This document shows, piece after piece, positions 8,494 to 17,443 of a stretch of 64,000 bases of DNA (positions within the stretch are counted from its first letter, which is position 1; every line of letters starts with the position of its first letter). The translations under genes were made by a program, and so were the position numbers. The notes under the pieces were generated by a model. It saw nothing but the letters and a program-made list of their open reading frames with translations, had not been told where the DNA came from and ran no database searches. The stretch is from Candidatus Fermentithermobacillaceae bacterium (GTDB lineage: Bacteria; Bacillota; Sulfobacillia; Fermentithermobacillales; Fermentithermobacillaceae). The DNA is taken from positions 19,506 to 83,505 of the forward strand of contig JAGPNG010000001.1 in assembly GCA_018052475.1 (NCBI GenBank). Direction: 5' to 3'.

Positions 8494-9261
8494 ATGGGTA
8501 CATGGATTGAGGCTGTTTTCCCTTTCATATGGATCCTTTTGCGCACTACAGGAGTTCTCATAACTGCACCTGTATTTGGTGCCAAGTATATACCCGCGAT
8601 GGTAAAAGTAACTATCGGTCTAGTACTAGGCTATATGCTATATCCCATAGTACCTTCGGCAACAGCTCCAAACTCAGCAGCAAGTTTCATGTTGTGCGCT
8701 GCAAGCGAGATGCTTCTGGGATTAGCCATGGGTTTTTGCGGCAACATAATCATGGCAGCTATAGAGACTGCAGGGCATATTGCAGACATTGAAATCGGTT
8801 TCGGCATGGCCAACGTAGTAGATCCTCAGTATGGTCAATCATCTCCAATTCTAGGTACTTTCAAGTACCTGCTTATCCTCTTGGTGTTTCTAAGCATAGA
8901 CGGTCACCATCTCTTCATAAAGGCCTTGTATCAGTCCTTTGATCTTGTACCGGCAGGAGCAGCGTACATACCACGAGCATGGACACAAGTAGGGCTGAGC
9001 GCAGCTGGTGGGATATTCAAAACCGCCATTATCCTTTCTTGCCCTGTGTGGGCATCTGCCCTCATAGTTGACTTCGCCTTAGGCGCAATAGCTAGAACCG
9101 TACCCCAGATGAACCTATTTGTCATAGGGATGCCCATAAAAACCTTAGTCGGCCTCGGGATCATCTCAGCTTCCGTGATATTCTACGGGGCATTTACCGA
9201 ACAAATAACCATGTCAATGCGGGCCCTTTTGCAGAGCCTTCTGGAGGTTTTGGGGGGATGA
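8494..9261 (+). CDS. fliR: Flagellar export gate protein FliR
   Basis: FliR completes the FliPQR export pore. The 255-residue protein is almost entirely hydrophobic with about six membrane segments. It shows the family pattern FIWILLRTTGVLITAPVFG at the N-terminus, a central segment ending in IADIEIGFGMANVVDPQYGQ, and a C-terminal VPQMNLFVIGMPIKTLVGL. ATG 8494 has GGAGG at 8483-8487; a longer frame upstream overlaps fliQ and is not needed. The stop overlaps the flhB start (ATGA), so the two are coupled. Confidence 0.95.
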   Translation: MGTWIEAVFPFIWILLRTTGVLITAPVFGAKYIPAMVKVTIGLVLGYMLYPIVPSATAPNSAASFMLCAASEMLLGLAMGFCGNIIMAAIETAGHIADIEIGFGMANVVDPQYGQSSPILGTFKYLLILLVFLSIDGHHLFIKALYQSFDLVPAGAAYIPRAWTQVGLSAAGGIFKTAIILSCPVWASALIVDFALGAIARTVPQMNLFVIGMPIKTLVGLGIISASVIFYGAFTEQITMSMRALLQSLLEVLGG

Positions 9262-10358
9262 CCACATACATGGACATAGATCTGCAGCTTTTTTCAGCTG
9301 AGAAAAAGGAACCGGCAACCCCAAAAAGAAGGCAGATGGCAAAGGAAAAGGGACAAGTTTTCGCTAGCCAAGATCTGACTTCCGCTATCAGCATGCTCTG
9401 TGCCGCATTTGCTCTCAAGTACAGCACGAAGTTTAGTGCCGAAATAATAGGTAAGAAGGCGGCCCAGATCTGGTCCTACTATCCCGGGTCACCATGGGGT
9501 ATCGAATGGGCGTGCAAGGCACTCAACGATGCGGTTATCACTTTGATCTTGGCAAGTCTCCCAATAATGACCGCTGCCCTCGTATTTGGTACGATGACTT
9601 CCATGTTTCAGGTAGGCTTTTCGTTTAGGACAAACCTGATACTACCGGATTTTAAGAGACTAAACCCACTGGAGGGTTTCAAACGTATCTTCTCAAAGCG
9701 ATCCCTAGAAGGACTAGCGAAATCTATCCTGAAAATCGTGTTAGTAGGTCTCGTGGGATGGAACACACTGAAAAACACATGGCCACAATTGGCAGGCCTG
9801 TTAGTGGCCGATTTACCGCAATCAGTTAACATAGTATGGACAAGCATTGAGAACATACTAATAAACTCAAGCATTCTTTTGGTATTAATAGGCGTTGTTG
9901 ATTACCTCTTCGAATGGTGGGAATTTGAAAAGAGCATAATGATGACGCGCCAGGAGATCATCGAAGAGTTCAAGGACACAGAAGGCAAACCCGAGGTCAA
10001 GCAAGCGATAAGACAAAGACAACGAAGAGTTGCGATGAGCAGGATGATGCAAGATGTACCTAGCGCCGATGTAGTCTTGGTAAATCCTACCCACTATGCG
10101 GTCGCCCTAAGGTATGATATGGCCAAAGATGCTGCCCCAAAAGTGGTAGCTAAAGGAACCGATCAAGTAGCGTTTCGCATACGGTCAGTTGCTGAACAAA
10201 GCGACGTCTTCGTATTTGAAGATCCTGTTCTCACTCAATCTATATACTGGGCCGTAGACATAGGAGAGATGATACCTGAAGAACTGTACGAGGCCGTAGC
10301 TCAAGTGCTCGCTTACGTATATCATGTTTCCGGCAAACTAGACGCGGAGGGAATCTAA
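9258..10358 (+). CDS. flhB: Flagellar export switch protein FlhB
   Basis: FlhB opens the FliPQR gate and switches export from hook to filament substrates by self-cleavage. The N-terminus has the family signature DLQLFSAEKKEPATPKRRQ. Four membrane helices follow (about 40-220). The cytoplasmic domain has the autocleavage motif N276-P277-T278-H279 within VLVNPTHYAVALRYD, and ends with LAYVYHVSGK. At 366 residues it is full length. ATG 9258 overlaps the fliR stop; ATG 9270 is an alternative. The last base of its stop codon begins the ATG of flhA. Confidence 0.96.
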   Translation: MTTYMDIDLQLFSAEKKEPATPKRRQMAKEKGQVFASQDLTSAISMLCAAFALKYSTKFSAEIIGKKAAQIWSYYPGSPWGIEWACKALNDAVITLILASLPIMTAALVFGTMTSMFQVGFSFRTNLILPDFKRLNPLEGFKRIFSKRSLEGLAKSILKIVLVGLVGWNTLKNTWPQLAGLLVADLPQSVNIVWTSIENILINSSILLVLIGVVDYLFEWWEFEKSIMMTRQEIIEEFKDTEGKPEVKQAIRQRQRRVAMSRMMQDVPSADVVLVNPTHYAVALRYDMAKDAAPKVVAKGTDQVAFRIRSVAEQSDVFVFEDPVLTQSIYWAVDIGEMIPEELYEAVAQVLAYVYHVSGKLDAEGI

Positions 10359-12409
10359 TGCTCACTCAAAGGACCAACAGCATCATATCAGTGTTTGTAC
10401 TGTTAATAGTGGCCATGATGGTCGTACCGTTGCCTCCGGTTCTGCTTGACGTGCTAATTGCGGTGAATTTTAGCATGGCAATCGCAATTTTGCTTCTGAC
10501 TATGTATACAAAAGAACCCCTTGATTTTTCGGTGTTCCCTTCGCTTCTCCTAATCATGACTCTGTTCCGCTTGTCGATAAACGTGTCCTCCACAAGGCTT
10601 ATCCTTCTAAGACACAACGCCGGAAGCATCATCGAAGCATTTGGTCAATTCGTAGTAGGGGGCAATGAAGTAGTAGGTCTTATCATATTCATCATACTTG
10701 TCATTATACAATTCGTCGTTATCACCAAAGGAGCTGAGAGGGTTGCCGAGGTAGCAGCGAGGTTCACGCTTGATGCGATGCCCGGCAAACAAATGTCCAT
10801 AGATGCCGATCTCAGCTCAGGTTTAATAACAGAGGAAGATGCACGGCTGAGGAGAAGGGCCATAGAACAGGAAGCGGATTTTTACGGAGCCATGGACGGC
10901 GCCTCAAAGTTTGTAAAGGGAGACGCAATTGCAGGGCTGATAATTACCGCAATCAATTTGTTGGGCGGATTTGCGGTCGGGATGCTTCAACACGGTCTAC
11001 CGGCTGCAGAGGCTTGGCACAAATATGCCTTGTTGACTGTAGGGGACGGTTTGGTAAGTCAGCTTCCCGCGCTCATAATCTCCACAGCTACCGGCATCAT
11101 CGTGACCAGAAGCGCTTCGAGAGAGAATTTAGGTGCCGATGTAATCGGACAGGTCTTATCCACGCCAAAAGTACTTTCAATAACAGGCGGGGCGCTCCTT
11201 GCCCTTGCTCTGGTACCGGGATTCCCCAAACCGTCTCTCGTCATTCTTGGCATAGTATGGCTGCTTTTGGGTAGAATGGTAGAAAAGTCGAAGCTTGTAA
11301 CCGAATCGAAGGAGCGGGAAGAAGCCTACAGAAAAGAGCTCGAAGAACAAAAGAGCCCGGAGGCAGCTCTTAATCTCATCAAAGTAGATCCCCTTGAAAT
11401 AGAGTTCGGGCTTGCACTGCTTCCGATTGCAGATCCCTCGCAGGGCGGCGACCTTATAGACAGGATCGTTATGATTCGAAGGCAACTTGCCTCTGAACTC
11501 GGTGTGTTAATCCCTGTCATAAGGGTAAGAGACAACTTTGCAGGTCTGGGTCCGAATTCATATCGAATCAACCTGCGGGGCATAGAAATAGGGTACGGAG
11601 AAGTCTACCCGGACAGGGTCATGGCTCTGGGAGGGACTCCTACAGCTCAAGAACTTCAGGGTATTCCAGGCAAGGAACCCGCGTTTGGACTTGATGTTGT
11701 GTGGATACCGAAGTCACAGAAAGAAGAAGCGGAAGCGTTAGGATACACTGTAATAGAAGCTTCGGCAGTAATAGCAACTCATCTAACAGAAGTCTTGCGC
11801 AAAAACGCCCACTTGCTTTTAACAAGACAAGAAACTCAACGGCTTATAGATCTGGTTAAAGCCGAAGATGCTCCCTGCGTAGAAGAGGCCATACCGAATT
11901 TAGTGTCTTTGGGTGATTGCCAAAAAGTCCTTCAGAATTTGTTGAAGGAAGGAATACCCATAAGAGATCTAGTAACAATAATGGAGGGCATTGCAGACGC
12001 GGCCAAAGTCTCCAAGGATCCTGACTACCTCACTATGAGAGTCAGAGAGAACCTTTCAAAACTCATTACAGTAACGGTTGGTTTGGATAGAGGACCTTTT
12101 CAGGTCGCGGTCTTAGGACCCGATCTAGAGAAAGAAATCTTGGAAGCAACAAGAAGGGGCGATAGGGGAGCATACGTTGCGATCGCCTCGGAAAGACTTG
12201 CCAAGATAATGCAGGCAATACAGGTAGCGATGAGCGAGATTGCACCTAAAGCACCGAAACCGGTTCTATTGACATCTGCTTCATGTCGTAGCCAAGTCTA
12301 TGAGATTGCGTCACGGGTAGTGCCGGAAGTGGCAGTTGTAGCTTATGAAGAACTTGACGATAGAGCAAATATTGAAGTAGCTAAGGTGATAACTATTGAA
12401 CAACAATGA
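10358..12409 (+). CDS. flhA: Flagellar export gate protein FlhA
   Basis: FlhA is the nonameric export gate that receives chaperone-substrate complexes. The N-terminal ~320 residues hold eight membrane segments and the conserved loop with KGAERVAEVAARFTLDAMPG and KQMSIDADLSSGLIT (FHIPEP region). The C-terminal ~350 residues form the cytoplasmic ring domain, with LGPNSYRINLRGIEIGYGE, VVWIPKSQKEEAEALGYTV and LVSLGDCQKVLQNLLKEGIP. Length 683 is standard. In Bacillus the next genes are flhF and flhG; here a PilZ gene follows directly, overlapping by 14 bases. Confidence 0.97.
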   Translation: MLTQRTNSIISVFVLLIVAMMVVPLPPVLLDVLIAVNFSMAIAILLLTMYTKEPLDFSVFPSLLLIMTLFRLSINVSSTRLILLRHNAGSIIEAFGQFVVGGNEVVGLIIFIILVIIQFVVITKGAERVAEVAARFTLDAMPGKQMSIDADLSSGLITEEDARLRRRAIEQEADFYGAMDGASKFVKGDAIAGLIITAINLLGGFAVGMLQHGLPAAEAWHKYALLTVGDGLVSQLPALIISTATGIIVTRSASRENLGADVIGQVLSTPKVLSITGGALLALALVPGFPKPSLVILGIVWLLLGRMVEKSKLVTESKEREEAYRKELEEQKSPEAALNLIKVDPLEIEFGLALLPIADPSQGGDLIDRIVMIRRQLASELGVLIPVIRVRDNFAGLGPNSYRINLRGIEIGYGEVYPDRVMALGGTPTAQELQGIPGKEPAFGLDVVWIPKSQKEEAEALGYTVIEASAVIATHLTEVLRKNAHLLLTRQETQRLIDLVKAEDAPCVEEAIPNLVSLGDCQKVLQNLLKEGIPIRDLVTIMEGIADAAKVSKDPDYLTMRVRENLSKLITVTVGLDRGPFQVAVLGPDLEKEILEATRRGDRGAYVAIASERLAKIMQAIQVAMSEIAPKAPKPVLLTSASCRSQVYEIASRVVPEVAVVAYEELDDRANIEVAKVITIEQQ

Positions 12410-12788
12410 CCAGCCAAAAGTCACCAGACGGGATTTCAGAGCAGAAACCGCATACCCTTTCTGGTTCAGAAAACTTGAGACGAACGACGGTCCAAAAGGT
12501 GACGCGGCTGAGTGGCATCGATCCTATACGCTTAATCTCTCAGCTGGAGGGGCTCTGGTTTCAAGTTCGAGTGAAAACCTTCAGCAGGGGGATCTCATCG
12601 AGTTTGAGTTGGTCGTTCCGGGAGGCCCTGTATTCGGTATTGCTAAAGTCGTTAGAGTGGTTTTGGATGGTCAGCGAGAAGAGCAGTATGCGTTCATGTT
12701 TGTATCCATTGCCCCTAGAGACAAAGATCGGATAGCACAGGTAGTTCTAAATGACGGACTGGAGAAACGTTACGATGAATCAAGGTGA
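12396..12788 (+). CDS. Single-domain PilZ protein (likely c-di-GMP receptor)
   Basis: PilZ domains bind cyclic di-GMP through an RxxxR motif and a D/NxSxxG motif. Both are visible here: R11-R12-D-F-R15 near the N-terminus and NLSAGG at about residues 49-54, followed by the beta-barrel strands (LIEFELVVPGGPVFGIAKVV). The 130-residue protein is one PilZ domain with no YcgR-type N-terminal partner domain. It starts with TTG inside the end of flhA and overlaps the sigma gene by 14 bases, which places it within the motility operon. By analogy with YcgR/YpfA it may brake the motor by acting on MotA or FliG; this is inferred. Confidence 0.82.
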   Translation: MNNNDQPKVTRRDFRAETAYPFWFRKLETNDGPKGDAAEWHRSYTLNLSAGGALVSSSSENLQQGDLIEFELVVPGGPVFGIAKVVRVVLDGQREEQYAFMFVSIAPRDKDRIAQVVLNDGLEKRYDESR

Positions 12789-13560
12789 CAATGATTCTAA
12801 AGATCTAGATACCCTATGGCGTAACTACAAGATGTTAAACGACAAGAATGCCAGGGACCAACTTATAGTCCATTATGCCCCTCTTGTGAAGTATGTTGCG
12901 GGCAGAGTGGCGATGAACCTTCCCAAAAACGTAGATGACGGAGATCTAATTGGCTACGGCAGCCTGGGACTTCTTGATGCAATGGATAGATTTGATCTGC
13001 AAAGAGGTGTGAAATTTGAGACCTATGCCATAGCCAGAATAAGAGGCGCCATGATAGACGGACTACGCTCTATGGATTGGGTGCCCGTGTCCGTTCGGCA
13101 GAGGAATAAATCTATTGAGGAAGCAACCAGAAATTTAGAAAACCGACTCGGAAGATCAGCCACAGATGAGGAGATAGCCAGTGAACTCGACATGTCCATT
13201 GAAGAATACAATCAGCGAATACTGGATATGTCGTCATCGTCTATCTTGTCATTTGATGACATATGGGGAACCCCTTCAGACAGTGATAATTCATATCGCC
13301 CTACAGAACTCAAAGATGAAAAGGCGCCTGACCCAATCGATGAGACAGAGTGGACTCTCAAAAAACAAGACCTTGCAATGGCTATTGACAGGCTTCCCGA
13401 GCGCGAAAAACTCGTAGTGTCGCTTTACTACTACGAAGGACTTACGGTAAAGGAGATCGCTAAGATTCTCGGCGTTTCCCCTTCACGAGTCTCACAGCTA
13501 CATACAAAGGCCGTAGTTCGGCTTAGGGGTTCACTTTCATCAGATGGATCTTTGCGCTAG
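12775..13560 (+). CDS. fliA: Flagellar sigma factor, sigma-28 / SigD / WhiG type
   Basis: This 261-residue sigma-70 family protein has regions 2, 3 and 4 but no region 1.1. Region 2 is recognised by VKYVAGRVAMNLPKNVDDGD, LIGYGSLGLLDAMDRFD and FETYAIARIRGAMIDGLRSM. Region 3 contains DWVPVSVRQRNKSIEEA and LGRSATDEEIASELDMS. Region 4 has the HTH with LPEREKLVVSLYYYEGLTV then ILGVSPSRVSQLHTKA. These features define the FliA/SigD/WhiG group that transcribes late flagellar genes. ATG 12775 was preferred over ATG 12751 because GGAG at 12761-12764 is well placed. The gene overlaps pilZ. FlgM, its usual anti-sigma factor, is not in the window. Confidence 0.92.
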   Translation: MNQGDNDSKDLDTLWRNYKMLNDKNARDQLIVHYAPLVKYVAGRVAMNLPKNVDDGDLIGYGSLGLLDAMDRFDLQRGVKFETYAIARIRGAMIDGLRSMDWVPVSVRQRNKSIEEATRNLENRLGRSATDEEIASELDMSIEEYNQRILDMSSSSILSFDDIWGTPSDSDNSYRPTELKDEKAPDPIDETEWTLKKQDLAMAIDRLPEREKLVVSLYYYEGLTVKEIAKILGVSPSRVSQLHTKAVVRLRGSLSSDGSLR

Positions 13561-13585
13561 TCACACAAGCGGGAGGATTCAGAAA

Positions 13586-14941
13586 ATGAATGATGGCGGC
13601 ATTGGCGTGGACGTACTAATATCAGACGACAAAATGGCATGCTACATCCGCATACATGATCACGGCGACTTCTCACATAGTGAGATCAAAGATGCGCTTT
13701 CGCAGCAAGGTGTGATATTTGGAGTTTCGGATTCTGCAATCCGAACAGCCCTATCCGGCGAAAGAGGTAAACTGTATCAAGTTGCTTGGGGAATTCCTCC
13801 GCATAGCAACCCTTCTCAGGCAGGCCCTTCCGAACCTCGACTGGTTTTCACGTTCGGCCAGTCACACGATAGCCCACCACAAGAGATAACAGTAGACCCG
13901 AACTTCTTACGCGAGTGGTCGAAATTGTGCAGTCACGGTTCCATACGGGCAGGGAAATCTCTGGCATTTGTAAGAAACCCAGAAGAGTGCAGTTTTGGTA
14001 TAACGGTCACCGGAGAAAAACTCCCGTTCATTTCTGGCAGACCTGTCTTAAGGTGCGGACCAAACACCGTGCCCTCTTCTGACGGGAAGTATGTATTGGC
14101 GACAAAGTCTGGGATCCCATATGCTGAGAACGGCATGCCATGTGTTCTCGATTGCATACGGATAATCGGCAATATAGGTCCTCAGACAGGTGATATATCT
14201 TTTCCAGGTGACGTAATGATATTCGGGAACGTCCTGCAAGGTTTCCACGTGTCTACTTGGGGCCGGCTAACAGTGAAGGGCAATCTGTCCGGCTCAGCTT
14301 CTTGTGCAGGCGACATTATCGTCGAAGGGAGCATAAATGCTCCGAACGCAACAGTAGAAAGCGGCGGCACAATTCTTATGCGTTTCTGTGAGAACTCAGT
14401 AATTCGTGCACAAGGCGAAGTAATTATCTCAGAATACACGATGCACAGCGTAGTTGAAACTGAGAAGAAGGTGAGATTGAGCCCTAAAAGGGGCCGTATC
14501 GTAGGCGGCATAACCAGGGCTAAAGAAGGCGTATCGAGTCGCTCCGTAGGATCTGCGATGAGTGTTGCTACGCTGGTTGAGGTAGGTGTGAGCCCGAAAG
14601 TAAGGAGGGAGTACGAAAACTTAAAGAAAGACATCGGAACCGTGGATGAGGAAATAAGAAGGGTCAGGATAATCGATCCCGGAAGCCTGTCAGAATCAGA
14701 AAACATAAATCCGGATGCCCTTTATCTTAAAAGATTGAACGCGCTATTCGAAGATAAGAGAGAGGACCTTTTTGCAAGGCTCATTTCTATCGAAGACGCG
14801 ATAAGAAAATCTAAGAGCGGATATTTCTACGCGCAAGAAGTTATGCCCGGAACAAAAGTGGTCCTCGGTATGGATGTTTATGAGTTCAACGAGGTTAAAC
14901 GCGAAGTGAGTATCGGGGTGAACACTGATGAGACCTATTGA
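13586..14941 (+). CDS. FapA family (DUF342) protein
   Basis: The protein (451 residues) belongs to the DUF342/FapA family: an N-terminal flagellar-assembly-A-like domain (with LSQQGVIFGVSDSAIRTAL, the conserved 'L...GI..G' segment), a right-handed beta-helix repeat region (about 200-310, with GDVMIFGNVLQGFHVSTW, VKGNLSG..., GDIIVEGSI, VIRAQGEVIIS), and a C-terminal coiled coil (about 340-420) ending in MPGTKVVLGMDVYEF. Members are common next to flagellar and sigma genes in Bacillota, and some affect polar flagella; the biochemical role is not settled. GGGAGG at 13571-13576 supports ATG 13586. The stop overlaps the next small gene. Confidence 0.83.
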   Translation: MNDGGIGVDVLISDDKMACYIRIHDHGDFSHSEIKDALSQQGVIFGVSDSAIRTALSGERGKLYQVAWGIPPHSNPSQAGPSEPRLVFTFGQSHDSPPQEITVDPNFLREWSKLCSHGSIRAGKSLAFVRNPEECSFGITVTGEKLPFISGRPVLRCGPNTVPSSDGKYVLATKSGIPYAENGMPCVLDCIRIIGNIGPQTGDISFPGDVMIFGNVLQGFHVSTWGRLTVKGNLSGSASCAGDIIVEGSINAPNATVESGGTILMRFCENSVIRAQGEVIISEYTMHSVVETEKKVRLSPKRGRIVGGITRAKEGVSSRSVGSAMSVATLVEVGVSPKVRREYENLKKDIGTVDEEIRRVRIIDPGSLSESENINPDALYLKRLNALFEDKREDLFARLISIEDAIRKSKSGYFYAQEVMPGTKVVLGMDVYEFNEVKREVSIGVNTDETY

Positions 14942-15245
14942 TACCTTGACAGGCATTCCAAAGTCTCCCGAAATAGCCAAGGTAGCCGATTCTACCCAAA
15001 AACAAGGAACTGTGCAATCACAAATCCAGCTGGTTTCTTTCGCTAAGGAAGTTTCGGAAAGAGCATCCACCGTGTCACAGAGTCCACAGGTGACCGAAGC
15101 CGCAATAGACCCTGACTCCCGAAAGAAGAAGGGAAACACCGGAGGGTCGTTTTCTGATGGAGCCCATGACGACAGAAGTGATACCGATGAACCGAAACCA
15201 CAGCATCCTACTAAGGGGAAAATTTTGGACATACGGGGAGCATAG
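14928..15245 (+). CDS. Small hydrophilic protein at the end of the flagellar operon
   Basis: I do not recognise a named family. The 105-residue product is highly charged and low in hydrophobic residues, with no membrane segment or signal peptide. Two ends look constrained: the start MRPIDTLTGIPKSPEIAKVA, and the tail HPTKGKILDIRGA. Short proteins with a similar 'MRP...IP...' start and 'KG..IDIR' end sit between DUF342/sigma genes and rpsB in other Clostridia as far as I recall, so it is probably a conserved flagellar-locus protein of unknown role. It overlaps fapA by 14 bases and is the last gene before the rpsB leader. Confidence 0.6.
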   Translation: MRPIDTLTGIPKSPEIAKVADSTQKQGTVQSQIQLVSFAKEVSERASTVSQSPQVTEAAIDPDSRKKKGNTGGSFSDGAHDDRSDTDEPKPQHPTKGKILDIRGA

Positions 15246-15371
15246 TTCTTTATAATGTGTTATACTACCTGAGGTTAAATTCAAAGCACTCACGCCATCA
15301 TAACGCCGTGGTGTTTGCCCAAAGGGCCCATTGGTGATGGCGGTGGATGAACCACGGAGGTGTATATTGTA
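15246..15371 (+). promoter_or_regulatory. rpsB leader with a predicted pseudoknot over the ribosome binding site
   Basis: The 126 bases before rpsB contain a possible extended -10 element (TGTTATACT, 15258-15266) with no good -35. Next is a strong stem: CGCCATCA (15293-15300) pairs perfectly with TGATGGCG (15335-15342). Its loop holds a small hairpin (GCCC 15317-15320 with GGGC 15324-15327) and the strand CCGTGGT (15306-15312), which is fully complementary to ACCACGG (15351-15357). That second helix would form a pseudoknot and take in the first two G of the GGAGG site (15356-15360). This looks like a protein-binding autoregulatory leader, probably for S2, though I cannot match it to a specific Rfam family from memory. 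Confidence 0.65.
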
Positions 15372-16073
15372 TTGTCAGTCGTATCCATGAAACAACTACT
15401 TGAAGCGGGCGTTCATTTTGGTCACCAAACGCGCCGCTGGAATCCGAAGATGAAACCGTACATCTTCATTGAGCGAAACGGAATCTACATCATCGATCTT
15501 CAAAAAACCGTCCGAATGATAGAAGAAGCCTATGATTTTCTGCGTGGGGTAGCTATGGACAACGGGCGAGTCTTGTTTGTAGGCACCAAGAAGCAAGCTC
15601 AGGAAGCTGTGGAAGCCGAGGCCACCAGATGCGGTGAGTTCTACATTAACCAGAGATGGCTAGGCGGTACGCTTACAAACTTTGGCACGATCAGAAAGAG
15701 AATCGAAAAACTTATCGAACTCGAAAAACTTCAAGAGCAAGGTTACTTTGAGACTCTTCCCAAGAAGGAAAAAGCTGTTTTGGAAAGAGAAATGGAAAGA
15801 CTAAGGAAGAACTTCAGCGGAATTAAAGGGATGCAGAAACCGCCGGAGGCTATATTTGTAGTTGATCCCAGAAAAGAGCGAATAGCAACGCTTGAAGCAA
15901 GGCGTCTGGGTATTCCCATAGTTGCTATAGTAGACACAAATTGTGATCCTGATGAAGTAGACTATGTAATCCCAGGAAACGATGACGCAATTCGTTCGGT
16001 AAAACTCATAACTTCCAAGATGGCCGATGCCATATTGGAAGGCAAACAAGGAGTCCAGGTTCAGGAGGAGTGA
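15372..16073 (+). CDS. rpsB: 30S ribosomal protein S2
   Basis: S2 sits on the head-body junction of the small subunit. The sequence opens with [20 protein letters not shown], followed by [10 protein letters not shown] and [11 protein letters not shown], and contains [18 protein letters not shown] and the C-terminal [20 protein letters not shown] with [11 protein letters not shown] 15372 is chosen because it gives the usual S2 N-terminus and has GGAGG 11 bases upstream; the in-frame GTG at 15360 overlaps that site. It is first in an operon with tsf, pyrH, frr and later genes. Confidence 0.97.
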   Translation: MSVVSMKQLLEAGVHFGHQTRRWNPKMKPYIFIERNGIYIIDLQKTVRMIEEAYDFLRGVAMDNGRVLFVGTKKQAQEAVEAEATRCGEFYINQRWLGGTLTNFGTIRKRIEKLIELEKLQEQGYFETLPKKEKAVLEREMERLRKNFSGIKGMQKPPEAIFVVDPRKERIATLEARRLGIPIVAIVDTNCDPDEVDYVIPGNDDAIRSVKLITSKMADAILEGKQGVQVQEE

Positions 16074-16078
16074 GACAG

Positions 16079-16678
16079 ATGGCCGAGATAACGGTAGATA
16101 TGATAAGAGAATTAAGAGGAAGAACAGGTGCAGGCATGATGGACTGCAAGAGGGCACTTGAGGATGCTGACGGAGACATTGAGAAAGCTGTTGATATCCT
16201 TAGAAAAAAGGGCCTTGCTTTCGCAGCAAAAAAAGCCGGTAGGAGTGCCAAAGAAGGAATAATCACGTCGTATATCCATCACAACCGAAGAGTTGGCGTG
16301 CTTCTTGAACTCAATTGCGAAACCGATTTCGTAGCTCGGACTGATCAATTCGATGAACTCGCTAAGGATATTGCAATGCACATTGCCATGGCAAATCCGC
16401 AGTACGTTTCCAAAGCTGAAGTACCTCAGGAAGTTTTAGATCATGAAGCGTCCATCGAAAGAGAAAAAGCCTTGGCAGAAGGTAAGCCCGAACAGATAGT
16501 CGACAAAATCGTAGCAGGCAGAATAGGGAAACTCTATGAAACCATTTGCCTACTGGAACAACCGTTTATCAAAGACGATTCAAAAACCATTGCAGACCTA
16601 ATCAACGAAGCTATCGCGTTATTAGGCGAGAACATTGTCGTAGGACGCTTTGCGCGCTTCGAAGTAGGGGAGAAGTAG
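16079..16678 (+). CDS. tsf: Elongation factor Ts
   Basis: EF-Ts is the nucleotide-exchange factor of EF-Tu. The N-terminal UBA-like domain is clear: [20 protein letters not shown] then [20 protein letters not shown]. The [10 protein letters not shown] motif (about residues 80-90) contacts EF-Tu. At 199 residues it is the short form with a reduced core, as in Thermus and many Clostridia. ATG 16079 has AGGAGG at 16063-16068, located inside the end of rpsB, so the two are coupled. Confidence 0.96.
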   Translation: MAEITVDMIRELRGRTGAGMMDCKRALEDADGDIEKAVDILRKKGLAFAAKKAGRSAKEGIITSYIHHNRRVGVLLELNCETDFVARTDQFDELAKDIAMHIAMANPQYVSKAEVPQEVLDHEASIEREKALAEGKPEQIVDKIVAGRIGKLYETICLLEQPFIKDDSKTIADLINEAIALLGENIVVGRFARFEVGEK

Positions 16679-16683
16679 ACACT

Positions 16684-17442
16684 GTGACAAGCAACTGTGC
16701 TTCTAACATGGATCACGCGGCGAAAAAGCCAAAATACAAAAGGGTCGTGTTAAAACTATCGGGCGAGTCTTTCGCAGGCGGCTCTGGTTTCGGAATTGAT
16801 CTCGACGTCGTGAACTCAATGGCACGTCAGATAAAAGACGTATTTGAGAAGCAAGTAGAAATGGCTATTGTGGTAGGCGGGGGGAATTTCTGGCGCGGAA
16901 CACGTGGCGAGCAAAAAGGGATGGACCGCGCCACGTCAGACTATATGGGCATGCTTGCGACAGTCTTGAACTGTATGGCGCTACAAGACAGACTTGAGAT
17001 ACTCGGATTGGAAACCAGGCTTATGACCGCTATAGATATGAGGGAAGTTGCAGAACCATATATAAGGCGCAAAGCAATTCACCATCTCAAGATGGGCAGA
17101 ATTGTGATCTTTGGAGCGGGAACCGGCAATCCGTATTTTTCCACCGATACTACGGCTGCTTTGCGTGCTGCCGAAATTGGGGCAGAGGCCATATTGATGG
17201 GTAAGCGCGGAACAGACGGCGTATACGATTCGGATCCTAATCTCAATCCTAGCGCTACAAAGTTCGATCAATTGGACTACCTTGATGTCATAAACCTAGG
17301 CCTTAAGGTCATGGATGCGACCGCGACTACCCTTTGCATGGATAACTGTATACCGCTTGTAGTGTTCAATATGGATGTTTATGGTAATATTGAAAAGGCA
17401 GTGATGGGGGAAAAAGTCGGAACGATTGTAGGGAGGCAGTAG
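16684..17442 (+). CDS. pyrH: UMP kinase
   Basis: PyrH phosphorylates UMP to UDP and is an amino-acid-kinase-fold hexamer regulated by GTP and UTP. Key segments are [66 protein letters not shown] and the C-terminal [16 protein letters not shown] 16684 has AGGGGAG shortly upstream; ATG 16708 is an alternative. The in-frame ATG at 16546 lies deep in tsf and is not credible. It follows tsf after 5 bases and precedes frr by 1. Confidence 0.96.
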   Translation: MTSNCASNMDHAAKKPKYKRVVLKLSGESFAGGSGFGIDLDVVNSMARQIKDVFEKQVEMAIVVGGGNFWRGTRGEQKGMDRATSDYMGMLATVLNCMALQDRLEILGLETRLMTAIDMREVAEPYIRRKAIHHLKMGRIVIFGAGTGNPYFSTDTTAALRAAEIGAEAILMGKRGTDGVYDSDPNLNPSATKFDQLDYLDVINLGLKVMDATATTLCMDNCIPLVVFNMDVYGNIEKAVMGEKVGTIVGRQ

Positions 17443-17443
17443 C

